Shown: in pieces, positions 1-7,830 of the stretch
Numbering within the stretch: position 1 is the stretch's first letter
Layout: every line of letters begins with the position of its first letter
From: Psychrobacillus sp. NEAU-3TGS
GTDB taxonomy: Bacteria; Bacillota; Bacilli; Bacillales_A; Planococcaceae
NCBI RefSeq assembly: GCF_029955155.1
Contig: NZ_JAPNOZ010000010.1
Location: 768,385 to 832,384, forward strand
Direction: 5' to 3'
Length of the DNA stretch: 64,000 nucleotides
Notes under the pieces: generated by a model
Databases searched by the model: none
What the model was told of the DNA's origin: nothing
Seen by the model: the letters and a program-made list of their open reading frames with translations, nothing else
Made by a program: the position numbers and the translations under genes

Positions 1-830
1 ATAAAAACGGCGCACATCATGCTAAAAATAGCGAATGATAGCCATGCAACTTTTACCGGAATTTTCATTTGAATTTGTAATGGATTCAATATATATTCAA
101 TTCGGTAATTAACCGATGTATCTGCAAAGGATGCATAGGAAAATGGCATTTTTTTAGCCGTTCCCACCTTTAACATTTTCAAAAGTGCGCTACCTAAGTG
201 CACAGATGTTGCTTGTTTTTTAATAGCAAATTCATCCGCTAAAATTTCTTGAATAATTCTAAATTGCTGGTTAAAACATTTTAAAATTGGGATATATCCA
301 ATTGTAGATGCACAAAGCGATAATATAAATAACTTTAGTGGATCACGGTTTGCCTTATGGTACATCTCATGTGCAAGGACAGCTTCTAGTTCGTCCCTTG
401 TTAATAAGTTTATCAAGCCTGTTGAAATAACAATTTTAGGTTGCACAAATCCCATGGTAATTGCCATTGGTGTAGGGTGCGAGATGATAATTACATCTTC
501 TTTTTCATTGCTATAGGTTTGATTGAACTCAGTCGTAAGTTTTTTTGCTCTATATTGCTCTAATCGTGTTTTCATACGTGCAGTATGAATTAATTGCGAG
601 CTAATATGCCAAATAGTTAAAAGGAGCGTAAAGATTACGAGTCCGTCCAAAGCATACTCCAGTGAAGATAGACCAACTGCCTTCAACCAGCTATGACATA
701 CTACCACGAGATTGAATTTGACGTTCCACCCTACTAGTATAGAGACTGCGTATATAGCCATCTGCAGGAAAATGGTACCTGAAATGACGAGTGCTGCGAG
801 AAATAGAAGCGATGATTGACGTTTGGACAT
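1..830 (-). CDS. M56 family metallopeptidase (BlaR1-like), partial
   Basis: I translated this reading frame directly; it starts with ATG at 830 and runs off the left edge, so the C-terminus is missing. About 276 residues are visible. There are N-terminal hydrophobic segments (residues about 8-35 and 60-80), then a zinc-protease core with the HEMYH form of the HExxH motif followed by a downstream EILADEFA stretch that supplies the third ligand, as in M56 peptidases of the BlaR1/MecR1 group. It lies 3 bp after the BlaI stop codon and is co-transcribed with it. By family knowledge it would be a membrane sensor whose activation leads to loss of BlaI repression. Whether a penicillin-binding sensor domain follows cannot be seen. 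No beta-lactamase gene is in the window. Confidence 0.85.
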   Translation of the reverse strand, partial: MSKRQSSLLFLAALVISGTIFLQMAIYAVSILVGWNVKFNLVVVCHSWLKAVGLSSLEYALDGLVIFTLLLTIWHISSQLIHTARMKTRLEQYRAKKLTTEFNQTYSNEKEDVIIISHPTPMAITMGFVQPKIVISTGLINLLTRDELEAVLAHEMYHKANRDPLKLFILSLCASTIGYIPILKCFNQQFRIIQEILADEFAIKKQATSVHLGSALLKMLKVGTAKKMPFSYASFADTSVNYRIEYILNPLQIQMKIPVKVAWLSFAIFSMMCAVF

Positions 831-833
831 AGG

Positions 834-1247
834 CTATTGTTCCTTTTTCAATTCTTTAATTTTTTGCTCTAGCTTCGCCACAAGGTCATCGTCTACGTCT
901 TCTAGTGCATCCAACATATGACTGACTACAACGTTGCCGAATTCATCCATCAACTCGTTTGTCATTTCTTTCGATTGCGCACTTAAAAACTCATCCCTCG
1001 TTTGTACCGGTTTAAAAAGAGAGGACCTTCCTTCTGCTTTCTTTTGCAAAATTCCTTTTTCTACTAGTCTGTTCATGACGGTCATCACTGTGTTAAAATT
1101 CGTAACCTTTTCCTTATCAAGCACTTGTTGCACATCTTTAATCGTCATTTCTACGTCGTTCCATAAGATGTCCATAATTTTTGCTTCTAGAGGACCAAAA
1201 AAGCGGTTCAATCCACTCTCATTCATTTTAAACTTTCGAATTTTCAT
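834..1247 (-). CDS. BlaI/MecI/CopY family transcriptional repressor
   Basis: The 137-residue protein has the family layout: an N-terminal winged helix (residues about 13-85, containing GPLEAKIMDILW and TVMTVMNRLVEKGIL) followed by a helical dimerisation tail rich in acidic and basic residues. The family's usual length is 120-140 residues. AGGTGG lies just upstream of the ATG. A promoter TTGACC-N17-TACAAT is readable on the minus strand (1299 to 1271), and the palindrome at 1266-1276 overlaps its -10 box, so autorepression is expected. The M56 gene follows at once. The divergent gene at 1404 carries the same operator, so it is the likely regulated target. The inducing signal is unknown. Confidence 0.93.
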   Translation of the reverse strand: MKIRKFKMNESGLNRFFGPLEAKIMDILWNDVEMTIKDVQQVLDKEKVTNFNTVMTVMNRLVEKGILQKKAEGRSSLFKPVQTRDEFLSAQSKEMTNELMDEFGNVVVSHMLDALEDVDDDLVAKLEQKIKELKKEQ

Positions 1248-1265
1248 AGCTTAACCACCTCACAT

Positions 1266-1276
1266 TACACATTGTA
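1266..1276. promoter_or_regulatory. BlaI-type operator 1
   Basis: TACA-CAT-TGTA is a perfect palindrome with a 3-nt centre. It overlaps the -10 box TACAAT of the blaI promoter. It is followed on the plus strand by GTTTAAAC; the second operator is followed by the closely similar GTTTAAAT. TACA/TGTA half sites are what BlaI/MecI repressors bind. Confidence 0.75.
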
Positions 1277-1336
1277 GTTTAAACAGGATTTTCGGTCAAA
1301 CATATTTGCTCGTATAAGAATATGCGAATAAAATAA

Positions 1337-1382
1337 TTGTATTTTGTAAAGCTCTCTTGTTACACTACAAAATGTAGTTTAA
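1337..1382 (+). promoter_or_regulatory. Promoter and BlaI-type operator 2 of the VOC gene
   Basis: A possible promoter is TTGTAT at 1337 and TACACT at 1361 with an 18-nt spacer. Overlapping its -10 box is the perfect palindrome CTACA-AAA-TGTAG at 1365-1377, followed by TTTAAAT. The match to operator 1, including the flanking GTTTAAA, indicates that one repressor controls both divergent genes. Confidence 0.7.
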
Positions 1383-1403
1383 ATGAAAAAGGAGAAATTT
1401 GCA

Positions 1404-2345
1404 ATGAAAAATAAACGATTCATCATCATAGGTATTGTCTTAATAATAGTGTTTAGTTTACTATTTATACTATTTAAAAAGAACGATTCAACTTATGAAG
1501 TATATAATACAGACTCTCCTACTAGAATCGGAGAAGTGCACTTAGTTGTTTCTGATATCGATAACCTTACTGAGTTTTATCAACAAGTAATAGGATTTGA
1601 TATTTTATCGAAAGAACCAAAAAGGGTAACACTTACTGCCGATGGGAGCACTCCCCTACTTATACTGGAAGAGAAAGAGGACTCTGTGGAAAGACCATTT
1701 CCCACAACGGGACTTTATCATTTTGCGATCTTAATGCCTAATCATGCTAGTTTAGGAAATATGATGTTGCATTTAGCACAAACCGAATATCCAATGCAAG
1801 GCGCTGCCAATCATCAGTATAGTGACGCGCTTTATTTAGCAGATCCAGATGGCAATGGGATAGAAATTTATGCAGATCTTCCTCCTGATACTTGGGAAAG
1901 AGACAAGAACGGTGGTTATGCAGGTGGATCTTATCCGATTGATTTTGAAAAATTAGCGAATGAAGCTCATCCTAATTGGAGCGGACTTCCGGAAAATACA
2001 CGGATCGGCCATATGCATCTGCAAGCTACAGAACTTGTAATGACGGAAAAATTTTATGTGGATAGCCTTGGATTTGATATTACGAGTAAAGATAATGGTA
2101 GTTTATTTTTATCCAAAGATAACTACCATCACCATGTAGCTCTAAACACATGGTCAGGTACTGGGATCCCTGCTCCACCAGATAATTCTAGAGGGCTAAA
2201 AAACTTTACCCTTCTTTTTTCAAAAGAAGAATTAGACGAAGCAAAAGCTCGACTGACCGATTTGGATTTTCAGTTTGAAGAGAAAGGTAGCTCAATCATC
2301 GTGCAAGATCCCTCAAGAAACACGATTGAAATCATCAGCAAGTAA
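1404..2345 (+). CDS. Membrane-anchored two-domain VOC (glyoxalase/extradiol dioxygenase-like) protein
   Basis: I chose the ATG at 1404 rather than 1383 because AAAGGAGAAA lies between them at normal spacing. The 313-residue product starts with a basic patch and one hydrophobic segment (residues about 4-24), then two vicinal-oxygen-chelate domains (about 40-155 and 195-313). The paired metal-ligand pattern of CatE-type proteins is present: GEVHLVV, LYHFAIL and GNGIEIYAD in the first domain; GHMHLQA, HHHVALN and RNTIEIIS in the second. B. subtilis CatE is a cytosolic catechol dioxygenase. The anchor predicted here would place the catalytic part outside the membrane, which is unusual. Its promoter carries a BlaI-type operator. 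Substrate unknown; isomerase, dioxygenase or resistance-binding roles are all possible. Confidence 0.8.
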   Translation: MKNKRFIIIGIVLIIVFSLLFILFKKNDSTYEVYNTDSPTRIGEVHLVVSDIDNLTEFYQQVIGFDILSKEPKRVTLTADGSTPLLILEEKEDSVERPFPTTGLYHFAILMPNHASLGNMMLHLAQTEYPMQGAANHQYSDALYLADPDGNGIEIYADLPPDTWERDKNGGYAGGSYPIDFEKLANEAHPNWSGLPENTRIGHMHLQATELVMTEKFYVDSLGFDITSKDNGSLFLSKDNYHHHVALNTWSGTGIPAPPDNSRGLKNFTLLFSKEELDEAKARLTDLDFQFEEKGSSIIVQDPSRNTIEIISK

Positions 2346-2366
2346 AAACATACCTTCTATGCTATA

Positions 2367-2412
2367 TTTAACTTTAATGAGTTGGACAAAAAACCAACTC
2401 ATCAAAGTTAAA
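2367..2412 (+). terminator. Long hairpin after the VOC gene
   Basis: Arms 2367-2385 and 2394-2412 are complementary over 19 positions with one mismatch, closing the loop ACAAAAAA. There is no U-tract after the stem, so it may work as a stability hairpin or as part of the structured element that follows. Confidence 0.5.
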
Positions 2413-2556
2413 GCCTCCGGCGGATGTCACAGATTTGGTAAGGATTTTGTAGAGGATGTTAGCCTAAGTACGTCGCATCCATGCGACAACGGCTACCTTA
2501 CCTGCGTCACGCAGGCTAAAGCTCAATTCCAAATCTGGACGCAATTACTCCGAGGC
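2413..2556 (+). repeat. Highly folded intergenic element upstream of topB
   Basis: About 144 nt contain five nested or serial complementary pairs: GCCTC 2413-2417 with GAGGC 2552-2556; CAGATTTGG 2430-2438 with CCAAATCTG 2529-2537; TTAGCCT 2459-2465 with AGGCTAA 2513-2519; GTCGCAT 2472-2478 with ATGCGAC 2481-2487; CTGCG 2502-2506 with CGCAG 2510-2514. The last pair overlaps the arm of the third, so those two are alternatives. No reading frame or known riboswitch core is recognisable. It may be an interspersed intergenic repeat of this lineage or a structured RNA leader. Confidence 0.6.
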
Positions 2557-2561
2557 ATAAT

Positions 2562-2570
2562 TGATATAAT
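2562..2570 (+). promoter_or_regulatory. Extended -10 promoter for topB
   Basis: TGA followed by TATAAT forms a perfect -10 box with the TGn extension; no good -35 is seen. It follows directly on the folded element, so that element would lie upstream of the topB transcript. Confidence 0.5.
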
Positions 2571-2599
2571 GGTTACCGTGGAAAGGATGTTTTATATAG

Positions 2600-4789
2600 A
2601 TGAAGAAAAGTGTAGTAATTGCAGAAAAACCATCAGTAGCTCGCGATATTGCGCGTGTATTGAATTGTCATAAAAAAGGAAACGGGTTTTTAGAAGGCGA
2701 CAAATATATTGTCACATGGGCACTCGGGCATCTCGTAACGCTAGCAGATCCGGAAAGCTACGATGTAAAATACAAAACATGGAATCTAGAAGACTTACCG
2801 ATGCTTCCAAATGATTTAAAACTAGTTGTGATTAAACAAACAAGCAAGCAATATAATGCAGTCAAAAGTCAGCTAGTTCGTACGGATGTTAATGATATTA
2901 TTATCGCAACAGACGCTGGTCGTGAAGGTGAGCTAGTTGCCAGATGGATTATTGAAAAAGCAAAAGTAAACAAACCGATTAAACGTCTTTGGATTTCATC
3001 TGTTACAGATAAAGCAATTAAAGAGGGCTTTCAAAACTTAAAATCCGGTAAAGCGTACGAAAACTTGTACCATGCAGCTGTTGCCCGCTCAGAAGCAGAT
3101 TGGTATATCGGACTAAACGCTACTCGTGCACTGACAAGTAAATTCAATGCGCAGTTATCATGTGGGCGCGTGCAAACTCCTACAGTTGCGATCATCGCAC
3201 AAAGAGAAGATGAAATACGCAATTTTAAACCGAAAACATTCTACGGTGTAGAAGCACATACAACGAATAACCTAAAACTAACATGGCAGGATCGCCAAAC
3301 TAGTGATATGCGGACATTCTCCAAGGAAAAAGCAGAACAAGTTATTGCAAAAGTAGACAATAAGCAAGGTACGATTATCGATGTCGATAAAAAACACAAA
3401 AAGAGCTATGCTCCACAGCTTTATGATTTAACAGAATTACAACGCGATGCCAATAAAATATTTGGCTTCTCCGCGAAAGAAACACTAGGTATTATGCAAA
3501 CACTGTATGAGCGACACAAAGTATTAACTTACCCTCGTACAGATTCGAGATACCTGTCTAGTGATATTGTAGAAACGTTACCGGAGCGTCTAAAATCTTG
3601 TGGGATTGGACAATATAGACAGCTTGCGAACAAAGTGTTACAAAAACCAATTAAAGCAAATAGAGCATTTGTCGACGATAGTAAAGTATCAGATCATCAC
3701 GCGATCATTCCAACAGAGGAAATTGTCAATCAAGCCAGCTTCACAGATAAAGAACGTAAAATTTATGATTTAGTCGTGAAACGCTTTTTAGCAGTTCTAT
3801 ACCCTCTTTTTGAATACGAGCAAATTACAGTGAAAGCTTCTATTGGTGACGAAACTTTTGTAGCAAGAGGAAAAACGATCCTTTCCTCTGGATGGAAGGA
3901 AGTATATGAAAATCACTTTGACGAAGATGAAAATTCGGATGATATGAAGGAACAAATACTTCCTCGTATCGAAAAAGGCGATAAGCTTTCCATCAAATTC
4001 GTAAACGAAACATCTGGACAAACAAAGCCACCTGCAAGATTCAATGAGGCTTCTCTATTAACAGCAATGGAAAACCCAGCAAAATATATGGGGACACAGG
4101 ATAAAGAATTAGCAAAAACGCTCGATAAAACAGGTGGTTTGGGTACAGTTGCGACAAGAGCTGATATTATCGAAAAACTATTCAATTCTTTCCTATTGGA
4201 GAAAAGAGGAAAAGATATTTACCTTACTTCTAAAGGGAAGCAATTGCTAGATTTAGTTCCAGCTGATTTGAAAACTCCTGCTCTTACAGCAGAATGGGAA
4301 CAAAAACTCGAGGCTATCGCAAAAGGTAAATTGAACAAAAACCTGTTTATCGGTGAAATGAAAAACTATACAAAAACAATTGTTAGTGACATTAAAAACA
4401 GCGATAAAAAATTCAAACATGATAATATTTCCACCAAGAGCTGTCCAGACTGCGGCAAGCCAATGCTTGAAGTGAACGGCAAAAAAGGCAAAATGCTCGT
4501 TTGCCAAGACCGTGAATGCGGACATCGCAAAAACGTATCGAGAGTGACAAACGCTCGCTGTCCACAGTGTAAGAAAAAACTAGAGTTACGCGGTGAAGGT
4601 GATGGACAAATTTTCACTTGTACATGTGGTTACCGTGAAAAGCTGTCTGCTTTCGAAGCACGACGCAAAAAAACTTCCGGTGGAAAAGCAGATAAACGCG
4701 ATGTACAAAAGTATTTGAAAAAGCAAAATAAAGAAGAAGAGCCAGTGAACAATGCACTAGCTGAAGCTTTGAAAAACTTAAAACTATAA
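2600..4789 (+). CDS. topB: DNA topoisomerase III
   Basis: This type IA topoisomerase of 729 residues cuts and rejoins single strands and unlinks replication or recombination intermediates. The Toprim domain is at the N-terminus (VVIAEKPSVARDIA, and ATDAGREGELVARW with its acidic residues). The catalytic tyrosine is in the LTYPRTDSRYLS motif near residue 312. Two C-terminal four-cysteine zinc ribbons follow (CPDCGKPM to CQDRECGH, and CPQCKKKL to CTCG), then a lysine-rich tail. Length agrees with B. subtilis TopB (727). GAAAGGATG precedes the ATG. It stands alone, between the folded element and a strong terminator. Confidence 0.97.
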   Translation: MKKSVVIAEKPSVARDIARVLNCHKKGNGFLEGDKYIVTWALGHLVTLADPESYDVKYKTWNLEDLPMLPNDLKLVVIKQTSKQYNAVKSQLVRTDVNDIIIATDAGREGELVARWIIEKAKVNKPIKRLWISSVTDKAIKEGFQNLKSGKAYENLYHAAVARSEADWYIGLNATRALTSKFNAQLSCGRVQTPTVAIIAQREDEIRNFKPKTFYGVEAHTTNNLKLTWQDRQTSDMRTFSKEKAEQVIAKVDNKQGTIIDVDKKHKKSYAPQLYDLTELQRDANKIFGFSAKETLGIMQTLYERHKVLTYPRTDSRYLSSDIVETLPERLKSCGIGQYRQLANKVLQKPIKANRAFVDDSKVSDHHAIIPTEEIVNQASFTDKERKIYDLVVKRFLAVLYPLFEYEQITVKASIGDETFVARGKTILSSGWKEVYENHFDEDENSDDMKEQILPRIEKGDKLSIKFVNETSGQTKPPARFNEASLLTAMENPAKYMGTQDKELAKTLDKTGGLGTVATRADIIEKLFNSFLLEKRGKDIYLTSKGKQLLDLVPADLKTPALTAEWEQKLEAIAKGKLNKNLFIGEMKNYTKTIVSDIKNSDKKFKHDNISTKSCPDCGKPMLEVNGKKGKMLVCQDRECGHRKNVSRVTNARCPQCKKKLELRGEGDGQIFTCTCGYREKLSAFEARRKKTSGGKADKRDVQKYLKKQNKEEEPVNNALAEALKNLKL

Positions 4790-4792
4790 TGA

Positions 4793-4827
4793 AAACAAGC
4801 CGATTCTTTGTATGAATCGGCTTGTTT
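4793..4827 (+). terminator. topB terminator
   Basis: A perfect 14-bp stem (4793-4806 with 4814-4827) closes the loop TTTGTAT and ends in GTTT. Confidence 0.85.
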
Positions 4828-4837
4828 ATAGTTGGTT

Positions 4838-5005
4838 GCTCCTGCGCAAAGCTCGTCGCAGAAAGTTATTGCTCCTGCGCAAAGCTCGTCGCAGAAAGTT
4901 ATTGCTCCTGCGCAAAGCTCGTCGCAGACAGTAATTTCTCCTGCGCGTGAATTGGTTGCTCTCATCCAGAAATTAATTGCTTTCGCCGTCCAATTGGTTG
5001 CTTTC
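4838..5005 (-). repeat. 33-bp tandem repeat merging into a 21-nt phased array
   Basis: Read on the plus strand, GCTC words start at 4838, 4851, 4871, 4884, 4904 and 4917 (steps 13, 20, 13, 20, 13), giving three almost identical 33-bp units. They are followed by TCTC at 4937, GCTC at 4958 and GCTT at 4979 and 5000 (steps 20, 21, 21, 21). On the minus strand the words read GAGC or GAAAGC. The open frames across it on both strands are by-products of the repeat. Confidence 0.85.
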
Positions 5006-5043
5006 ACACCTTTTTGGTAACCCTTAGCCATTTACTGTCAAAT

Positions 5044-5083
5044 AAAAGACTCACAAAGTTGGCTTTAAGCAGCTTTGTGAGTC
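5044..5083 (-). terminator. Terminator of the DoxX gene
   Basis: GACTCACAAAG (5048-5058) pairs with CTTTGTGAGTC (5073-5083). On the minus strand the stem is followed by TTTTATTT. It sits about 45 bp beyond the DoxX stop codon. Confidence 0.8.
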
Positions 5084-5127
5084 TCCACTTTATCAAAGCG
5101 CGTTTCTAGAATCCGTCACTCGATGTT

Positions 5128-5520
5128 TTATTTAAAATATGCTTCGTCAATAGATAAAAACTTACTTCCGTTTAACACTAAAAACAGAGCAATTACTAAA
5201 AATGCAAGATCTAGTTCATAACCAGCCATCTCAGATGTACCTAAAAACCCGATAGCAAATTTCACTTTTATAATTGCGCCAACCATTAATACAACAAAAA
5301 ATGCAGAAACTACACGAGTTCCAATTCCTAAAATAAGTGCAATGCCTCCTACTAATTCCAATGTAGCTACTGCATAAGCGAAGAAACCTAAAATTCCAAT
5401 GCTTTCAAACCATCCTACCGTATTTTCAATACCACCTTGAAACTTTACAAGCCCATGTATAAAAAAACTAATTCCTAACACAAGTCTTAATAATAATGTA
5501 CCAATACCTAATTTATCCAC
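5128..5520 (-). CDS. DoxX family membrane protein
   Basis: 130 residues with four predicted membrane helices and the typical opening of the family (LLLRLVLGISFFIHGLVKF, then the second helix LELVGGIALILGIGTR). DoxX-like proteins (for example B. subtilis MhqP and YfiD) accompany thiol and quinone stress responses; the biochemical role is not settled. The start is GTG at 5520, with GAAGGAAAA upstream. It is divergent from the XRE-cupin regulator at 5747. The shared 226-bp gap carries inverted repeats that could serve as its operator. Confidence 0.88.
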   Translation of the reverse strand: MDKLGIGTLLLRLVLGISFFIHGLVKFQGGIENTVGWFESIGILGFFAYAVATLELVGGIALILGIGTRVVSAFFVVLMVGAIIKVKFAIGFLGTSEMAGYELDLAFLVIALFLVLNGSKFLSIDEAYFK

Positions 5521-5549
5521 TTTATTTTCCTTCTTTCGTCTATTTTTTA

Positions 5550-5624
5550 TTCACTTAAAAATATTTTATTCATATAAGTGAACTTTCTATTTAAAAAAAT
5601 ATTCTTTTTTGAATTGGGCCCAAT
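5550..5624. promoter_or_regulatory. Inverted repeats between doxX and the XRE-cupin gene
   Basis: TTCACTTA at 5550-5557 is the exact reverse complement of TAAGTGAA at 5575-5582 (17 nt apart). A 12-bp perfect palindrome ATTGGGCCCAAT lies at 5613-5624, GC-rich in an AT-rich gap. Either could be an operator; which protein binds is not shown. Confidence 0.45.
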
Positions 5625-5746
5625 CAACTAAAACATGGTTTTCTATTAAGAATATTTATTTCTTATAAGATAACATCGAGTAATAGATATAGTCAATTAA
5701 ATTGTGTTACGATATAACCAATAAAACTATTTCGGGAGGATTGAAC

Positions 5747-6274
5747 ATGGAAATTGGCTCCAAAATCCGGGATATACGTAAACGAAAGAAGATTACCATT
5801 GCGCAAATGAGTGATCAAATCGGCTTGTCAAAAGGGTTTATCAGTAATATCGAAAACGATAATACCTCCCCTTCCCTCAATACACTACAAACGATCGCAA
5901 ACTATTTGGATGTTCCATTGCCTTACTTACTACTAGAAAAAAAGGAACATATGAAAGTAGTAAGGAAGTCCGAGCGAGTGTATACAACACATAATGATAT
6001 TAAAATTGAACATCTTACCTCTCAAAGCGGACTACGCATGATGCATGTAGAATTAGCACCCGGTGCATCAACCGGAGAAGCAAATGCGCACGAAGGAGAA
6101 GAAAGTCATATTGTCCTTAAGGGAACTGTACTCGCAGAACAAGGGGAAGACTCGGTCATTGCAAATGAAGGTGACTCATTCAGTTGGAACGCTTGTGTTC
6201 CCCACTTTGTTAAAAATATTGGGGAAGAGAACGCTGTCTTACTGATTGCTGTTTATAAGGAAGAGAGTCGTTAA
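5747..6274 (+). CDS. XRE-family regulator with C-terminal cupin domain
   Basis: The start is ATG 5747 after GGGAGGA; the longer frame from 5702 lacks a ribosome site. The 175-residue protein has an N-terminal HTH_3 domain (residues about 1-62, IGLSKGFISNIENDNTSPSL as recognition region) and a C-terminal double-stranded beta-helix cupin (about 100-172, with ESHIVLKGTVLAEQG and the GDSFSWNACVPH metal or ligand face). Such HTH-cupin proteins sense small metabolites such as polyamines or amino acids. It is divergent from doxX, so that gene is a candidate target. Ligand unknown. Confidence 0.88.
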   Translation: MEIGSKIRDIRKRKKITIAQMSDQIGLSKGFISNIENDNTSPSLNTLQTIANYLDVPLPYLLLEKKEHMKVVRKSERVYTTHNDIKIEHLTSQSGLRMMHVELAPGASTGEANAHEGEESHIVLKGTVLAEQGEDSVIANEGDSFSWNACVPHFVKNIGEENAVLLIAVYKEESR

Positions 6275-6285
6275 GGGAATTATAT

Positions 6286-6319
6286 AACCGCCAAGGTGAA
6301 GATTTCCTTGGCGGTTTGT
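6286..6319 (+). terminator. Terminator of the XRE-cupin gene
   Basis: AACCGCCAAGG (6286-6296) pairs perfectly with CCTTGGCGGTT (6306-6316). Confidence 0.8.
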
Positions 6320-6340
6320 ACATTTGTGATAGAAAGTCCA

Positions 6341-6376
6341 TAAAAAAAGGATACCACCAACTGAATGGGATATCCT
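6341..6376 (-). terminator. Terminator of the FMN-reductase gene
   Basis: On the minus strand AGGATATCC (6376-6368) pairs with GGTATCCT (6355-6348), one bulge, followed by seven T residues. Confidence 0.75.
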
Positions 6377-6385
6377 CTGACTAAT

Positions 6386-6949
6386 TTAATGCGTATCAAT
6401 CGGCTCTTTACAGAGACCTTTGCTCATTTCCGCATACTGTACGAATACACGAGCTAGTTCGCGCAGACGATTATGCACATCTTCGTCCACTATTTCATTG
6501 TGCTCATCAAAATGGCTTGAATGGGTGTATACATAATTTGGTGTTACAAGACATCTGAAGTAATCCAAAATCGGCTTCAGCTGATTTTCGATTACTAAGT
6601 GATGTTGATATGTCCCACCGTTAGCAACAATAGATACTGGTTTGTATCGCATCGTTTTCGGATGTAAAAAGTCAAAAGCGTTTTTTAGAACACCTGGAAT
6701 GGATCCTTGGAAAATCGGCGTTGCAATGATATATCCATCTGCTCGCTCGAACTTACTGACCAGCAGCTTCATATCATCATTGTATTGATCCATTGGTCTG
6801 CCATCTACAAACTGATGCTCATAATTGGCAAATCGTATAATTTCTAGGGTGTGCTCTGTACTAATTTCCTCTATATAGTCTTTCACTTTTTCAAGAATGA
6901 CACTTGTTTTCGTGCCGATAATTGTTCCGTCTACGAGTAGAATTTTCAT
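6386..6949 (-). CDS. NADPH-dependent FMN reductase family protein
   Basis: 187 residues with a flavodoxin-like fold: an N-terminal beta strand and phosphate-loop region (KILLVDGTIIGTKTS), and the conserved ATPIFQGSIPGVLKNAFDFL segment found in SsuE, YwqN and related flavin reductases, about residues 75-98. These cytosolic enzymes reduce FMN or quinones with NAD(P)H. The family's usual length is 170-190. It is a single gene with its own terminator. It could feed a monooxygenase, but none is beside it, so the physiological partner is unknown. The ATG at 6949 lies a few bases after AGGAGGTTCT. Confidence 0.85.
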   Translation of the reverse strand: MKILLVDGTIIGTKTSVILEKVKDYIEEISTEHTLEIIRFANYEHQFVDGRPMDQYNDDMKLLVSKFERADGYIIATPIFQGSIPGVLKNAFDFLHPKTMRYKPVSIVANGGTYQHHLVIENQLKPILDYFRCLVTPNYVYTHSSHFDEHNEIVDEDVHNRLRELARVFVQYAEMSKGLCKEPIDTH

Positions 6950-7023
6950 AGTTGTAGAACCTCCTTTACCCGTACTTTATTGTATCAAAGAAGGGGCTCT
7001 CTTGTGAGAAAATTGGCATGGTT

Positions 7024-7830
7024 CTAAAAAAGTTCATTCTTTCGACTGAGAAGATTGTCACTTGTTTGTTCCTGCATTTTATCAGCTTCAGCTTCTACAA
7101 AAATATCTTTCCGCTTGCTCCAATCAAATAGCTCTTCTCTAGTAATTGGTTCTTCAACATTCTTTTCAATAGGTCTAGCATATAAAATATCGCTCGATTT
7201 ATATATATTTACACTCATTGTTCTTCCATGCACTGCATAATGGTACATAGCAAATGCTAGTTGCTTCCCTTCAATTGCCCGCAAGCCTCTAAATGGACCG
7301 ACTAATATCGGATTGATTAATTGAAAAATCCCTTCTGCTAACCGCTCCCCTAATCGAAATTCTGCCCGTCCCCCCGTCAATAACGAAGGACGGAAAATAA
7401 ATAGATGCGGTAGCTTTAAGTCAATCAGCTCTTGCTCCATTCTTCCCTTTGTACGGCTATAGAAAAAAGGTGATCTTTTACTGGATCCAGCGGCAGAGAT
7501 AACATGAAAGTTGGGAATACCACGCTTTTTAGCTAAAGAAGCAATTCTAAGTGGATATTCCAAATCTACTTTTTCGAAGTTTTCTCTTGTTTTCGCTTTT
7601 TTCATCGTGGTCCCTAAACAGCAAAATAAATCATCCGCAATTTCAAAATCTCTTTCTTCTAGTTTATCGAATTCTCGAATCTTCACATCTAGTTTTGCAT
7701 GTGTGTATGTAATGTTTCTTCGAGCAATTATCGTCACTGCAACATATTCTTCACTTTCACATAATTGTTTGACTAAGTGTTGCCCGGTAAAGCCCGTAGC
7801 CCCCACTACGATGGCCGTTCTTTTTGCCAC
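7024..7830 (-). CDS. NAD(P)-binding short-chain/atypical SDR (HTATIP2-like) oxidoreductase
   Basis: I place the start at GTG 7830 because GAGGAGGG lies 6 nt upstream of it; the ATG at 7890 has no ribosome site. The product (268 residues) starts with the Rossmann motif VVGATGFTGQHLV. It has the short NmrA/TIP30-like layout: CLGTTMKKAKT near residue 70 and YSRTKGRMEQEL, the YxxxK catalytic pair, near residue 125. Related bacterial proteins are annotated as NAD-dependent epimerase/dehydratases or oxidoreductases; the substrate is not known. It is transcribed away from the frameshifted gene at 7962. Confidence 0.8.
   Translation of the reverse strand: MAKRTAIVVGATGFTGQHLVKQLCESEEYVAVTIIARRNITYTHAKLDVKIREFDKLEERDFEIADDLFCCLGTTMKKAKTRENFEKVDLEYPLRIASLAKKRGIPNFHVISAAGSSKRSPFFYSRTKGRMEQELIDLKLPHLFIFRPSLLTGGRAEFRLGERLAEGIFQLINPILVGPFRGLRAIEGKQLAFAMYHYAVHGRTMSVNIYKSSDILYARPIEKNVEEPITREELFDWSKRKDIFVEAEADKMQEQTSDNLLSRKNELF

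Noticed and set aside
2275..2673. Plus-strand frame of 132 residues between the VOC gene and topB
   Set aside because: It crosses the end of one gene, the folded element and the start of topB; it is a by-product.
4630..5031. Repeat-containing frames on both strands behind topB
   Set aside because: The peptide repeats come from the 33-bp DNA repeat, and the minus frame runs into the topB coding region in antisense.
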